Shown here one piece after another: positions 25,403 to 33,754 of a DNA stretch of 64,000 bases. Under the pieces are notes generated by a model. It did not search any database. It was not told the DNA's origin and saw only the letters and a program-made list of their open reading frames with translations. The position numbers were made by a program, and so were the translations under genes. How positions within the stretch are numbered: the first letter of the stretch is position 1; each line of letters opens with the position of its first letter. The DNA is taken from positions 1 through 64,000 of the forward strand of contig CAJMPY010000008.1 in the NCBI GenBank assembly GCA_905215385.1, given 5' to 3'. The stretch comes from an uncultured bacterium. GTDB taxonomy: Bacteria; Actinomycetota; Coriobacteriia; Coriobacteriales; Coriobacteriaceae.

Positions 25403-26608
25403 ATGACCACCCCCGACGAAAAGACACTCGCCACGCTCACCAAGCTGTTTGAGGAGGAGTTTGGCCCCATCGGCGATCGCCAGGTGCTCTATGTGCACGC
25501 GCCCGGCCGTTCCGAGATCAGCGGCAACCACACCGATCACGAGGGCGGTCACGTTATCGCCGGCTCGCTCGATGTCGCCGTCGACGGCATCGCCGTGGCA
25601 ACCGATTCCAACAAGGTCCGCGTCGCCGACGAGGGCTATCCTACGTTTGAGATCACGCTCGACACGCTGGATGTCCAGGAGTCCGAGAAGGGCACGTCCG
25701 CAAGCCTCGTGCGCGGTATGGCCCACGAAATCGCTGCTCTGGGCGTTGAGCCCCAGGGCTTCGACTTTGCCTTTACCTGCTCCGTCCCCTCGGGCGGCGG
25801 CCTTTCCAGCTCTGCCGCCGTCGAGGCCGCGTACGGCCGTGCCATGGAGACGCTCTGGGGCGCGCCCGCCATTGAGCCCGTCACGCTCGCTCAGATGAGC
25901 CAGCGAACCGAGAACAACTACTACGGCAAGCCCTGCGGTCTTATGGACCAAGCCGCCGTGTGCCTGGGCGGCCTCGCCTACATGGACTTTGAGGACCAGG
26001 CTCAGCCTAAGACCCAGAAGCTCGAGCTCAACTTTGAGGATCACGGCTATGCGCTCGTGCTCGTTAAGGTCGGCGCCGACCACGTGGCAGCTACCGACGA
26101 CTACGCCGCCGTTCCGCGCGAGATGCAGGACGTCGCCGCCGAGTTTGGCAAGGCACGCCTGTGCGAGGTCGACGTTGCCGACTTTGACGCCAAGCTCCCC
26201 GAGCTGCGCGCCAAGCTGGGCGACCGCGCTTGCCTGCGCGCCGTTCACTACTGGTACGAGAACGGCCTGGTCGACAAGCGCTGGGCAGCCCTGAACGCTG
26301 GCGACATTGACCAGTTCCTGGTCCTGACGCGCGAGTCCGGCGCCAGCTCTGCCATGTACCTGCAGAATGTTGTTGCCAAGCTGGGTTCCGAGCAGCCTTC
26401 CATGTATGCCCTGGCGCTGGCCGAGCACGTGCTCGACGGCCGCGGCGCCGTTCGCATTCACGGTGGCGGCTTTGGTGGCACCATCCAGGCCTTCGTGCCG
26501 CTCGATCTGGTCGACACCTTCATTGCCAAGATGAACGGCTGGCTGGGCGAGGGCTCTGCCCGTCACTACGCCATCTCTGACAAGGGGGCTTACGCGGCAT
26601 GGCTGTAA
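25403..26608 (+). CDS. galK: Galactokinase
   Basis: A 401-residue GHMP kinase that phosphorylates alpha-D-galactose to galactose-1-phosphate. The N-terminal signature PGRSEISGNHTDHEGG is a variant of PGRVNLIGEHTDYNGG. The ATP-binding motif is SGGGLSSSAAVEAA, and the third GHMP motif is RIHGGGFGGTIQAF. The ATG at 25403 follows AAAGGA. It overlaps galT by 10 nt, so the two are translationally coupled. The GNHTDH variation is conservative for sugar binding. Confidence 0.92.
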   Translation: MTTPDEKTLATLTKLFEEEFGPIGDRQVLYVHAPGRSEISGNHTDHEGGHVIAGSLDVAVDGIAVATDSNKVRVADEGYPTFEITLDTLDVQESEKGTSASLVRGMAHEIAALGVEPQGFDFAFTCSVPSGGGLSSSAAVEAAYGRAMETLWGAPAIEPVTLAQMSQRTENNYYGKPCGLMDQAAVCLGGLAYMDFEDQAQPKTQKLELNFEDHGYALVLVKVGADHVAATDDYAAVPREMQDVAAEFGKARLCEVDVADFDAKLPELRAKLGDRACLRAVHYWYENGLVDKRWAALNAGDIDQFLVLTRESGASSAMYLQNVVAKLGSEQPSMYALALAEHVLDGRGAVRIHGGGFGGTIQAFVPLDLVDTFIAKMNGWLGEGSARHYAISDKGAYAAWL

Positions 26609-28227
26609 TGACTGACGTGCGCGAAGCGGCGCAGAACCTGATCGAGTACGCCATTCATCGATCGATGATCGGCCAGGACGATCGCATCTGGGCATACAAC
26701 ACCATTCTGGAGTGCATCGGCGCTACGGGCCCCGCGCTCGATATGGCCTGGGCGCTCCAGGTTGAGAAACTCTCGCTCTTGCACCCCAATACCCTGCCCG
26801 ACTTTGATCTTGAAGGCACGCTTGCCGCGCTTTCCGAGGCCGCCGTTGCCAATGGTGCTGTCGAGGATACGGCGTCGGGCCGCGACCGCATCGCCATGCG
26901 CATCATGGGCGCGCTCATGCCGAGGCCTTCGGTTGTAAACGAAGAGTTCAACGGACGTATGGGCGTCAACGAGCCCCGTGCCGCGACCGACTGGTTCTAC
27001 GGCCTGTGCTGCGACGCCGGCTACGTGCGCCGCGCCGCCATCGCGCGCAACATCAAATGGAGCACCCCCACCAACTGGGGCGATCTTGAGATCACCATCA
27101 ACCTGTCCAAGCCCGAGAAGGACCCGCGCGATATCGCCGCGGCAGGTGCCGCCAAGAACACGGGCGAGAAGTATCCCGCCTGCCAGCTCTGCATCGAAAA
27201 CGAGGGCTATCCCGGACGCTCCGCCGCAGCCGACGGCGGCGCTCACCCCGCTCGCCAGAATCTGCGCATTATCCCCATTGAGCTCAACGGCGAGCGCTGG
27301 GGCTTCCAGTACAGCCCGTACGCGTACTTTAACGAGCACTGCATTGCCATGAGCTCCGAGCATCGCCCGATGCACGTCGACCGCAAGGGGCTGACGTGTC
27401 TGCTCGACTTTGTGGACCTGTTCCCGCACTACTTCATCGGCTCCAATGCCGACCTGCCCATCGTGGGCGGCTCAATTCTGTCGCACGACCACTTCCAGGG
27501 TGGCGCGCACGAGTTCCCCATGATGCATGCCACCGAAGTCTCGCAGTTTAGCGTGCCCGGCTTTGACCAGGTCAGCGGCACCGTGCTGCAGTGGCCGCTT
27601 TCGGTGCTGCGCCTGCGCTCGCACGACCGCGGCGCGCTGCTCGATGCCGCCGAGAAAATTATCCTGGCATGGCGCGAGTGGACCGATGAGTCGGTTGGCG
27701 TCATCGCGCACACAGCCGATGGCATGGCGCACAACACCGTGACACCCGTCATCCGCCGCGTCGACTCCCGCGGCAATGCCGGCGGCGAGATCTACGAGGC
27801 CTACCTGGCGCTTCGCTGCAACATCACGACCGACGAGCATCCGCTGGGCGTCTTCCACCCGCATGCCGAGTATCACCACATTAAGAAGGAGAACATCGGC
27901 CTGATCGAGGTCATGGGCCTGGCTATTTTGCCACCGCGCTTGGTTCCCGAGCTCGGCGCTGTCCGCGAGCACCTGCTGGCGGCCAAAGCCGATGCCAGCT
28001 ACGACCTTGCCAGCGCGCTCGAGGGCGACGACCTTTGCCGCAGCCACGCTGCATGGGCCGAGGATGTCTATGCCCGCCGCGCCGACGAGCTTACGGCGGA
28101 CAACGCCATCGATATCCTGCACGAGGAGGTCGGCGTGGTGTTTGGCCACGTGCTCGACAACGCCGGCGTCTTTAAGTGGGACGAAGCCGGCCGCGCCGCC
28201 CAACAGCACTTTTTCGACTCGCTGTAA
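26599..28227 (+). CDS. galT: Galactose-1-phosphate uridylyltransferase, class II
   Basis: A 542-residue enzyme of the large GalT class found in Firmicutes and some Actinobacteria. It exchanges UDP between glucose and galactose phosphates. The active-site region reads IVGGSILSHDHFQGGAHEF, where class II enzymes carry a His-x-His. The ATG at 26599 overlaps the galK end; a second in-frame ATG at 26608 forms a TAATG junction. A UDP-glucose 4-epimerase (galE) is not in the window. Confidence 0.92.
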   Translation: MAVMTDVREAAQNLIEYAIHRSMIGQDDRIWAYNTILECIGATGPALDMAWALQVEKLSLLHPNTLPDFDLEGTLAALSEAAVANGAVEDTASGRDRIAMRIMGALMPRPSVVNEEFNGRMGVNEPRAATDWFYGLCCDAGYVRRAAIARNIKWSTPTNWGDLEITINLSKPEKDPRDIAAAGAAKNTGEKYPACQLCIENEGYPGRSAAADGGAHPARQNLRIIPIELNGERWGFQYSPYAYFNEHCIAMSSEHRPMHVDRKGLTCLLDFVDLFPHYFIGSNADLPIVGGSILSHDHFQGGAHEFPMMHATEVSQFSVPGFDQVSGTVLQWPLSVLRLRSHDRGALLDAAEKIILAWREWTDESVGVIAHTADGMAHNTVTPVIRRVDSRGNAGGEIYEAYLALRCNITTDEHPLGVFHPHAEYHHIKKENIGLIEVMGLAILPPRLVPELGAVREHLLAAKADASYDLASALEGDDLCRSHAAWAEDVYARRADELTADNAIDILHEEVGVVFGHVLDNAGVFKWDEAGRAAQQHFFDSL

Positions 28228-28260
28228 TGATCCCTTGGGGACGGAGGAAAACGGATCATT
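28228..28260 (+). repeat. 33-bp post-stop repeat, copy 1
   Basis: A sequence starting TGATCCCTTGGGGACGG directly after the galT stop. An exact reverse-complement copy occupies 42633-42665, where it begins at the stop codon of the IIB gene. The ends TGATCC/GGATCA can pair. Confidence 0.85.
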
Positions 28261-28274
28261 TCGTCTTCAAGACA

Positions 28275-28314
28275 ACGGCGCCCGCCGGCAACATCGCCGG
28301 CGGGCGCCGTTTTT
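28275..28314 (+). terminator. Terminator of galKT
   Basis: ACGGCGCCCGCCGGC and its perfect complement form a 15-bp stem with a 6-nt loop, followed by TTTTT on the plus strand. Confidence 0.9.
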
Positions 28315-28335
28315 GAGTGTTCGGTGTCGCGACTC

Positions 28336-29271
28336 CTAGAGTTCAGTCACGACAACGCTGTTGTAGACCTCGTCCCAGCGATCCATGACCAGGTGGCCGG
28401 TCTTGGGATCCATGGCGTTGAGCTTACCGCAGGTATTGGCGGTCTTGAGCACCGTGACGTCGTCGGCACCAGCAGCAATGGCATGCGCAAAACCGGCGAT
28501 GGTCGAGTCGCCGGAACCCGTTGCGTTCACAGCCGCAATCGTGGGCGTCTTGGCGCGGAACGCGCGACCCTCATGGAAGCCCACCGAACCGGCAGCGCCC
28601 ATCGAAACGACAACCCAGGGAATACCGGCAAAACGGCCATCGGCAGCAAGCGCCTTGCGCAGGGCATCGACATCATCGGTCGTAAAGGACGTGCCCAGCA
28701 GGCCGTTAATCTCGGTCAGGTTGGGTTTTACGAGCTCAGGCTTAGCGTCGGACTCCAGCGCAGCCTCCAGCGATGCACCCGAGGTGTCGAGCAGCACCTT
28801 GGCGCCCGCCTCCTCGGCGATCTTGACGAGCTCGGCATAGTAGCCGGCATCGACGCCACGCGGCAGCGAGCCCGAAAGCGTCACGACGTCCGCCTTCGCT
28901 GCAAGCTCGGCGAACTTGGCCGTAAAGGCCTCGAGCTCGGCCGGGGCGATTTGCGGGCCGCTCTCCAGCAGCTCGGTCTGATTACCCTCGTGCAGAATAT
29001 TCAGGCAAATGCGCGTCTCACCGGCGATGGGCACAAAGTCGTTCTTGACGCCGTCGGCATCCATAAGCTCGGCCATATAGGCACCCATGTGGCCGCCAAG
29101 CAGACCAGTCGCGAGCACGTCGTCTCCCAGTTGCAGCAGCACGCGGCTCACGTTGAGGCCCTTGCCGCCAGCGGTCTTTTCGGGCGTCACACGGTTAACG
29201 TCGTCAATGACCAGCTTGTCGAGCTGATAGCGCGTATCAATCGACGGGTTCATGGTAACGGTCAGAATCAT
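28336..29271 (-). CDS. lacC: Tagatose-6-phosphate kinase / 1-phosphofructokinase family, copy 1
   Basis: A 311-residue PfkB-type sugar kinase with N-terminal MILTVTMNPSIDTRY, the AGGKGLNVSRVL motif and the C-terminal anion-hole motif NATGSGDSTIAGFA. PfkB members of this subgroup are LacC (tagatose-6-phosphate) or FruK (fructose-1-phosphate). Location after lacA, lacB and lacX, with no fruA present, favours LacC. The ATG at 29271 follows CAGGAG. It is very similar over its whole length to the copy at 57616-58551. Confidence 0.88.
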   Translation of the reverse strand: MILTVTMNPSIDTRYQLDKLVIDDVNRVTPEKTAGGKGLNVSRVLLQLGDDVLATGLLGGHMGAYMAELMDADGVKNDFVPIAGETRICLNILHEGNQTELLESGPQIAPAELEAFTAKFAELAAKADVVTLSGSLPRGVDAGYYAELVKIAEEAGAKVLLDTSGASLEAALESDAKPELVKPNLTEINGLLGTSFTTDDVDALRKALAADGRFAGIPWVVVSMGAAGSVGFHEGRAFRAKTPTIAAVNATGSGDSTIAGFAHAIAAGADDVTVLKTANTCGKLNAMDPKTGHLVMDRWDEVYNSVVVTEL

Positions 29272-29324
29272 ATTGAACTCCTGTTCCGGGGCGGCATGAC
29301 CCGCCCCAAACATACGATAGCTCG

Positions 29325-30206
29325 TTAAAGGATCTCGATCTCAAAGCCGCGGGTAACGGTCTCCCCCGGCTTGGCCACCAGGCAGCCACGCTTGTGCTCC
29401 AGAATATCGTCCTCGTCGGAGCAGGTGGACAGGCCGCCCCACGGTTCCACGGCCACAAAGTCGCCCTCGGGCTTGCTCCACACAATCAGGTACGGCATAT
29501 CGGGGAACGTCAGGCGCACGCCCTTGTCCTCGGTCTTCTTGGTCAGCGTAACCACGCGGCTCTCGAGCACGTCGAAGATGGTCTCCGCGAAGTCGAAGAG
29601 TTCGTGGGTCAGCGGCAGGTTCTGGCCGATCATGGGGTTCTTGCTGCGATGCTCAACATCAATCAGGCCCGTCGAGGGAACGGCAGTACAGAGCTCGGCG
29701 GCCTCGCGTTGCTCAAAACGGAGCTCGTAGTCGTCATAGGACTCACCCTCGTCAAGCGGGCACTTAAAGCCAGGGTGACCGCCCACAAAGAACGGCATGT
29801 CCTCGGTGCCCTCATTGGTCACCTCGTACGACACGGCCACCTTTGCCGCATCGATCGTGTAACGAGCAACGATCTTAAACGGATACGGGTACTGCTCGAG
29901 CAGCTCGGCATGGTCGGCAGAGCTTAGGCTCAGTGCAACCATGTTGTCGCTCTGTTCCTCGAGCTTCCACTCCTGTTTGCGCGCAAAGCCGTGGCGGGCG
30001 AGCCTAACCTCGCGGCCGCCCATGGTCATTGCGTGACCGTCGCGAAGGCCGCCGCAGATCGGGAAACAAATGGGTGCCTGGCCCGACCAGACCGCCGGGT
30101 CACCCTGCCACAGGTACTCACGGCCGTTGGCCGCAATAGAAGTGAACGATCCGCCAGCCGTGCTCAGTGCTACGCGGATAGAACCGTTATCAAGAACAAA
30201 CTCCAT
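29325..30206 (-). CDS. lacX: Aldose 1-epimerase family protein, LacX-like, copy 1
   Basis: A 293-residue galactose mutarotase-fold protein. It has the conserved AARHGFARKQEW-like segment (LARHGFARKQEW), GGHPGFKCPLDEG and VAVEPWGGLSTC. LacX of the Lactococcus lac operon belongs to this family; its exact substrate (perhaps an aldose phosphate) is unsettled. The ATG at 30206 follows GGGAAGG. It precedes lacC by 53 nt, as does its near copy at 58611-59492, so lacX-lacC travels as a unit. Confidence 0.85.
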   Translation of the reverse strand: MEFVLDNGSIRVALSTAGGSFTSIAANGREYLWQGDPAVWSGQAPICFPICGGLRDGHAMTMGGREVRLARHGFARKQEWKLEEQSDNMVALSLSSADHAELLEQYPYPFKIVARYTIDAAKVAVSYEVTNEGTEDMPFFVGGHPGFKCPLDEGESYDDYELRFEQREAAELCTAVPSTGLIDVEHRSKNPMIGQNLPLTHELFDFAETIFDVLESRVVTLTKKTEDKGVRLTFPDMPYLIVWSKPEGDFVAVEPWGGLSTCSDEDDILEHKRGCLVAKPGETVTRGFEIEIL

Positions 30207-30579
30207 AGGAGCCTTCCCTTTCTTACGACAGCCCGCCAAGTCAGTGGGGCTGATAGAAAACCGGCCCGCGCCCCCTCACAGAAACGCGAGCCGTCAATTG
30301 AAAAGCTGCAGAATGCCGGGGGCCGCCAAAACGAAGCACTCAAGCCAAGCAAGCAAACGTGTTATCGGAGCAGCTAGCCGTACCAGAACGCTTCGCAACA
30401 ACAGCGGTAACCCCACAGGTCACTCAGACATCAGCGAGAAGCCAGCTGGCGAGGCAAGGTGCCGTGAAGCGAGACGGCATTGACCTTCTGGTCATGCCGT
30501 CGAAGCTGAGCGGCAGATTGCCCGCCAGATGGCTTCGCAGCGTCAACCGGTCCGGCGTTTGTTAAAACGCCGGAACCCC
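30207..30579. other. 373-bp gap between lacB and lacX
   Basis: No gene. A 9-bp hairpin CCGGCGTTT/AAACGCCGG (30552-30573) lies just after the lacB stop without a T tract. The remainder should carry a promoter for lacX-lacC or a processed leader. Confidence 0.45.
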
Positions 30580-31104
30580 TTAGTCGTGGTATTCGCCGCG
30601 GTCCCACTTCTCGAGGAACTCGTCAAAGAAGTGCGGGTCAGCCTGAGCCTCGGCGTCGGCCTTATTGCAGGCGTCGATCTTGGCGATCAGGGCATCGTGC
30701 TCGGGGGTCTTCTCGTAGGGCTCCTCCAGGAAGGCAAGCATAATGTCGGCCATCAGGAACTCGCCGGTAATCTTGCCGCCAAAGCCCACGATGTTGGCGT
30801 TAAGCTCGCGACGGGCATACAGGGCAGAGGTCATGTCGCGGACCAGGGCGCAGCGGGCGCCGGGAACCTTGTTGACGGCGTTGGTGATGCCGATGCCGGT
30901 GCCGCACAGGGCCACGCCAAAGTCGGCCTTACCGCTGGCAACAGCCTCGCCCACGGCCTTGCCGTAGATGGGATAGTGCGTACGGGTGTGGCTGTAGGTG
31001 CCGCAGTCGAGCACCTTGTATCCAGCCTGCTCCAGGCGGTCGGCCAGATAGATCTTCTCGTCCGTAACGATATGGTCGCAACCGATTGCGATGGTCTTCT
31101 TCAT
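30580..31104 (-). CDS. lacB: Galactose-6-phosphate isomerase subunit LacB
   Basis: A 174-residue RpiB/LacAB-fold protein. It begins MKKTIAIGCDHIVTDEK, has LCGTGIGITNAVNKVPG, and ends DPHFFDEFLEKWDRGEYHD, nearly identical to Staphylococcus LacB. With LacA it isomerises galactose-6-phosphate to tagatose-6-phosphate. It lies 63 nt downstream of lacA on the same strand. Confidence 0.95.
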   Translation of the reverse strand: MKKTIAIGCDHIVTDEKIYLADRLEQAGYKVLDCGTYSHTRTHYPIYGKAVGEAVASGKADFGVALCGTGIGITNAVNKVPGARCALVRDMTSALYARRELNANIVGFGGKITGEFLMADIMLAFLEEPYEKTPEHDALIAKIDACNKADAEAQADPHFFDEFLEKWDRGEYHD

Positions 31105-31167
31105 CAGAACGTCCTTTCGTCTGAATTCACAAGTTGAGGTAGAAGTTCGAGTTCTCGGTGGCTCTCG

Positions 31168-31596
31168 TTAGGCCATCTTGTTGAGCATGTCGACACGGAT
31201 CTGGTGACGGCCGCCGGCGTACTGGGCGCGCAGGAACTCGCGGGCGATCTTCTTGGCGACCTCGGTGCCCACAACGCCCGGGCCCATGGTGACCATGCGC
31301 GAGCCGTTGTGCTCGCGGGTCATGTAAGCGGAACGCTCGTCGGAAATGTTGGCGACGACCATGCCCTTGATCTTGACAGCGGCCATATAGGAGCCGACGC
31401 CGTACTTATCGAATGCGAAGCCCTGGGAATCCTTGTGCTCCAGCAGGTCCTTGGCAACGGCGGTCGCGGAATCGACAAAGTCCGCGGCAGGGGTCTCGGA
31501 ATAGTCGACGACCTCGTGACCGTCGGCGATGAGCATCTCCTTGATGGACTCCTTCATCGACATACCGTCGGCATCGGAAGCGATTACAACCCTCAT
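31168..31596 (-). CDS. lacA: Galactose-6-phosphate isomerase subunit LacA
   Basis: A 142-residue protein, the typical LacA length, with start MRVVIASDADGMSMKESI and the C-terminal segment AGGRHQIRVDMLNKM. It forms a heteromer with LacB. The ATG at 31596 follows GGAGGATGTC. It is first in lacA-lacB. The upstream 240 bp contain several GAACA-type palindromes. Confidence 0.93.
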   Translation of the reverse strand: MRVVIASDADGMSMKESIKEMLIADGHEVVDYSETPAADFVDSATAVAKDLLEHKDSQGFAFDKYGVGSYMAAVKIKGMVVANISDERSAYMTREHNGSRMVTMGPGVVGTEVAKKIAREFLRAQYAGGRHQIRVDMLNKMA

Positions 31597-31831
31597 GACA
31601 TCCTCCTTGAGAGATACGCAGGTGCGTAGTTTCTGTTTGGAAGTGTTGAATCGCGTTCAGGTCCGGGCATCTGAATGTGCGGTTCTTCACTGTTCATGTT
31701 TATTTGAACACATTCGAACATTAACTGCAACAACTATTTGTTTATCTTTGTTCTTTTTTGAACAAATACCATTCACGGATGATTGCTGACCGTTTGGGTC
31801 TGGCGCGGACGTAGCGACCATGTGTTCAGCA
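31597..31831. promoter_or_regulatory. lacA control region with GAACA palindromes
   Basis: TGTTCATGTTTATTTGAACA (31691-31710) and TTTGTTC-N6-GAACAAA (31747-31766) are palindromes. TGAACACATTCGAACATTA (31705-31723) resembles a site before lacF (33709-33727). ACCATTCACGGA is at 31768-31779. These fit operators of a LacR-like repressor and a shared regulator. Confidence 0.65.
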
Positions 31832-31869
31832 AACAAAAGGGCGGCCGAGAACGTGTCTCGGCCGCCCTT
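31832..31869 (-). terminator. Terminator of the membrane protein gene
   Basis: AAGGGCGGCCGAGA and its perfect complement (14 bp) with a 5-nt loop, followed by TTTTGTTT on the minus strand. Confidence 0.85.
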
Positions 31870-31903
31870 CTTACGGTTGATCTTCCAAAGTTCGCTTTGC
31901 CGC

Positions 31904-32917
31904 CTACTCAGACTGCCCACTCTTCTTGGCATGTTTGGACGGAGCGCTCAGAAAACGGCCCGTCAAATAGTTCGCCGGGCCAGAGATATCGATCCCCAGT
32001 AGCGTGTGTCCCAGCCACAGAAACGCCGCGAGCACCAGCAGCGGGATAACGCACGAGGTCACGATCATCACGATGACGCCTTCGATGAGGTCGGTCACCT
32101 GCTGCACGATCTTGTCGGTCATCTGCTTGGCACCGCTGGTCACCGACGTGACCAAGCTCGAGGCCCCGTCAGTCAACTGCTCGAGCACGTTTTTGGACTC
32201 TGTAGACTCGGTCTTTTTCTTGCTTGCTTTGGAGCTGTCGCTATCTGCCGCACTCGCAGCGTCGGCCGCCTTTTGCTCGGCCGCCTCGATGCTCACTCGA
32301 TACGTTTCGTCGACCTTTTGCGACACCCATACACTTGCAGGCACCAAGGCCATTCCGATCATGGCGACCACCAGCACGCGAGTCGCCACGCGGTGCAGGA
32401 CAGCGCTCGTGCTCCAGCGCCCGTGAATGCCGAGCGACACCGCAAAGAGCACCAACGCAAACGGGATCAGGATGCCCAGGCCAACCGACCACAAAATGGT
32501 CAGCAGGTATTTCTCGAGGTAGAGCACGGCAAGCACGATGCCCAAGTTACCCGAAAGCTGTGCGAGCTGCTCGGCAACCGGCGTTCCCGTATCGCCCGGC
32601 AGCGCAGTGATACCCGCAGATAGGGCGACGCACGAGGTCGTGAGCGCCAAAACATTGCCCTTCTTTTGATCGATGACCTCGATGGTGGAGTCCCAAGTCT
32701 TGGTATCGGCGAAATGCGGACGAGCTACAAAGCCCGACAGCAGCGCCAGTACCACGAGCGCAACGATAAAGCCAATCTGCAGCTTTTTGTTTGCGCACAC
32801 GACATCGGACAGGCTGGGCTGCAGCTCGGTTACCGTCGTGTGCTCGGTTATCTGGACAGGACGCCCATGAGCCATCTCATGCGCATCTCTCTTTTGAATC
32901 GATCCGTTGTCCGGCAT
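31904..32917 (-). CDS. Membrane protein of unknown function
   Basis: A 337-residue protein with hydrophobic segments near residues 48-66, 135-165, 180-200 and 290-315. Between the third and fourth lies a long polar, Ala/Ser/Lys-rich region (about 215-285, SSKASKKKTESTESK) likely on one face of the membrane with coiled-coil tendency. The ATG at 32917 follows GAGGAGG. It stands alone, with its own terminator, between the lacA promoter and lacF. No family recognised. Confidence 0.7.
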   Translation of the reverse strand: MPDNGSIQKRDAHEMAHGRPVQITEHTTVTELQPSLSDVVCANKKLQIGFIVALVVLALLSGFVARPHFADTKTWDSTIEVIDQKKGNVLALTTSCVALSAGITALPGDTGTPVAEQLAQLSGNLGIVLAVLYLEKYLLTILWSVGLGILIPFALVLFAVSLGIHGRWSTSAVLHRVATRVLVVAMIGMALVPASVWVSQKVDETYRVSIEAAEQKAADAASAADSDSSKASKKKTESTESKNVLEQLTDGASSLVTSVTSGAKQMTDKIVQQVTDLIEGVIVMIVTSCVIPLLVLAAFLWLGHTLLGIDISGPANYLTGRFLSAPSKHAKKSGQSE

Positions 32918-33061
32918 TTGGATACCTCCTCATTCCGGCCTGTATTGCGGATGGAAGTATACCCACCCAGTAAAAAACCGAACGGGAGGACAACGGTGCG
33001 CACCAAGGCTGTCCCCAATGACCAATCATTTAAGAACGCCCCCAATGACTATCTCGGGATG

Positions 33062-33128
33062 AGTTGCGGTGGAATAGGGATTGTTTTGTGCCCGCCAGCC
33101 CCTATTCAGTCCCTATTCCACCGCAACT
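33062..33128. repeat. 19-bp perfect inverted repeat
   Basis: AGTTGCGGTGGAATAGGGA (33062-33080) and its exact complement (33110-33128) flank a 29-nt spacer. It lies downstream of the lacF terminator and upstream of the membrane protein gene. Function unknown. Confidence 0.75.
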
Positions 33129-33141
33129 TGGAGGAGGACAG

Positions 33142-33174
33142 AAAAACCCTGCCGCGGGTAGCGGCAAGGTTTTT
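33142..33174 (-). terminator. Terminator of lacF
   Basis: AAAAACCCTGCCGC pairs with GCGGCAAGGTTTTT around a GGGTA loop, just past the lacF stop, with a TTTTTC tract on the minus strand. Confidence 0.85.
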
Positions 33175-33201
33175 GGAAGGGGACTTGGTTGTGCGGGCTC
33201 G

Positions 33202-33540
33202 TTAGGCGAGCTTAGCTTCGAGTGCGGCGATGCGCTTATAGGCATCGATGGTAAAGCGGGTCTGCTTCTCCAGGATCATGGTGGTCATGAGAGTATCCTG
33301 AGCATGGGCCATGATGAAGGTCATCTCCATCTCGCCGCCGCCAGCCTCCTGCGAAAGCAGCTTGGTCTGCGTGTCGTGAGCGCCGATGAGTGCATCGCTC
33401 GCATCCTTGTGCAGCTGCTCGGCCTTCTCAAAATCGCCCTCGCGAGCAGCATCGAGCGCTGCAAGCAGATCGGTCTGGGCGTCGCCCGCGTATGCGACAA
33501 TCTCGAATCCAACCATCGAGATTTCTTCTTTGGTTGCCAT
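33202..33540 (-). CDS. lacF: PTS lactose/cellobiose-specific IIA component
   Basis: A 112-residue three-helix IIA protein with the phosphorylation motif IMAHAQDTLMTT (His in HAQD). It passes phosphate from HPr to the IIB domain of LacE. The second His common in lactose IIA proteins (HAQDH) is Thr here, as in some cellobiose-type members. The ATG at 33540 follows AAAGGAA. Unlike classical lacFE order, it is separated from lacE by a LacI gene and lies on the opposite strand. Confidence 0.9.
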   Translation of the reverse strand: MATKEEISMVGFEIVAYAGDAQTDLLAALDAAREGDFEKAEQLHKDASDALIGAHDTQTKLLSQEAGGGEMEMTFIMAHAQDTLMTTMILEKQTRFTIDAYKRIAALEAKLA

Positions 33541-33754
33541 ATTGCGTTCCTTTCACATATGAACCAACGGAGAGCATCGCGTCCGGGCATACGCGCTGCG
33601 CTGTGTATGGCAGGAACATTAACATTCAAACAAAAAAGAACAGCGCAAAACGTAATTTCGAGCTGTGAACGGTTGCTTTTCACCCGTGAACGGTTTTTAA
33701 ACCAATCTGAACATTCTCGAACATAATTAGCGGCAACCCAAACAGGTCCGTACC
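33541..33754. promoter_or_regulatory. lacF control region
   Basis: GAACATTAACATTC (33614-33627) and TGAACATTCTCGAACATAA (33709-33727) resemble the boxes before lacA. Two facing copies of the ACCGTTCACGG motif are at 33663-33673 (AACGGT end) and 33683-33694. Confidence 0.6.

Noticed and set aside
28336..29271. 1-phosphofructokinase (fruK) as the assignment
   Set aside because: Cannot be excluded by motif, but no fructose PTS or FruR is nearby, while lacAB and lacX are; LacC is preferred.
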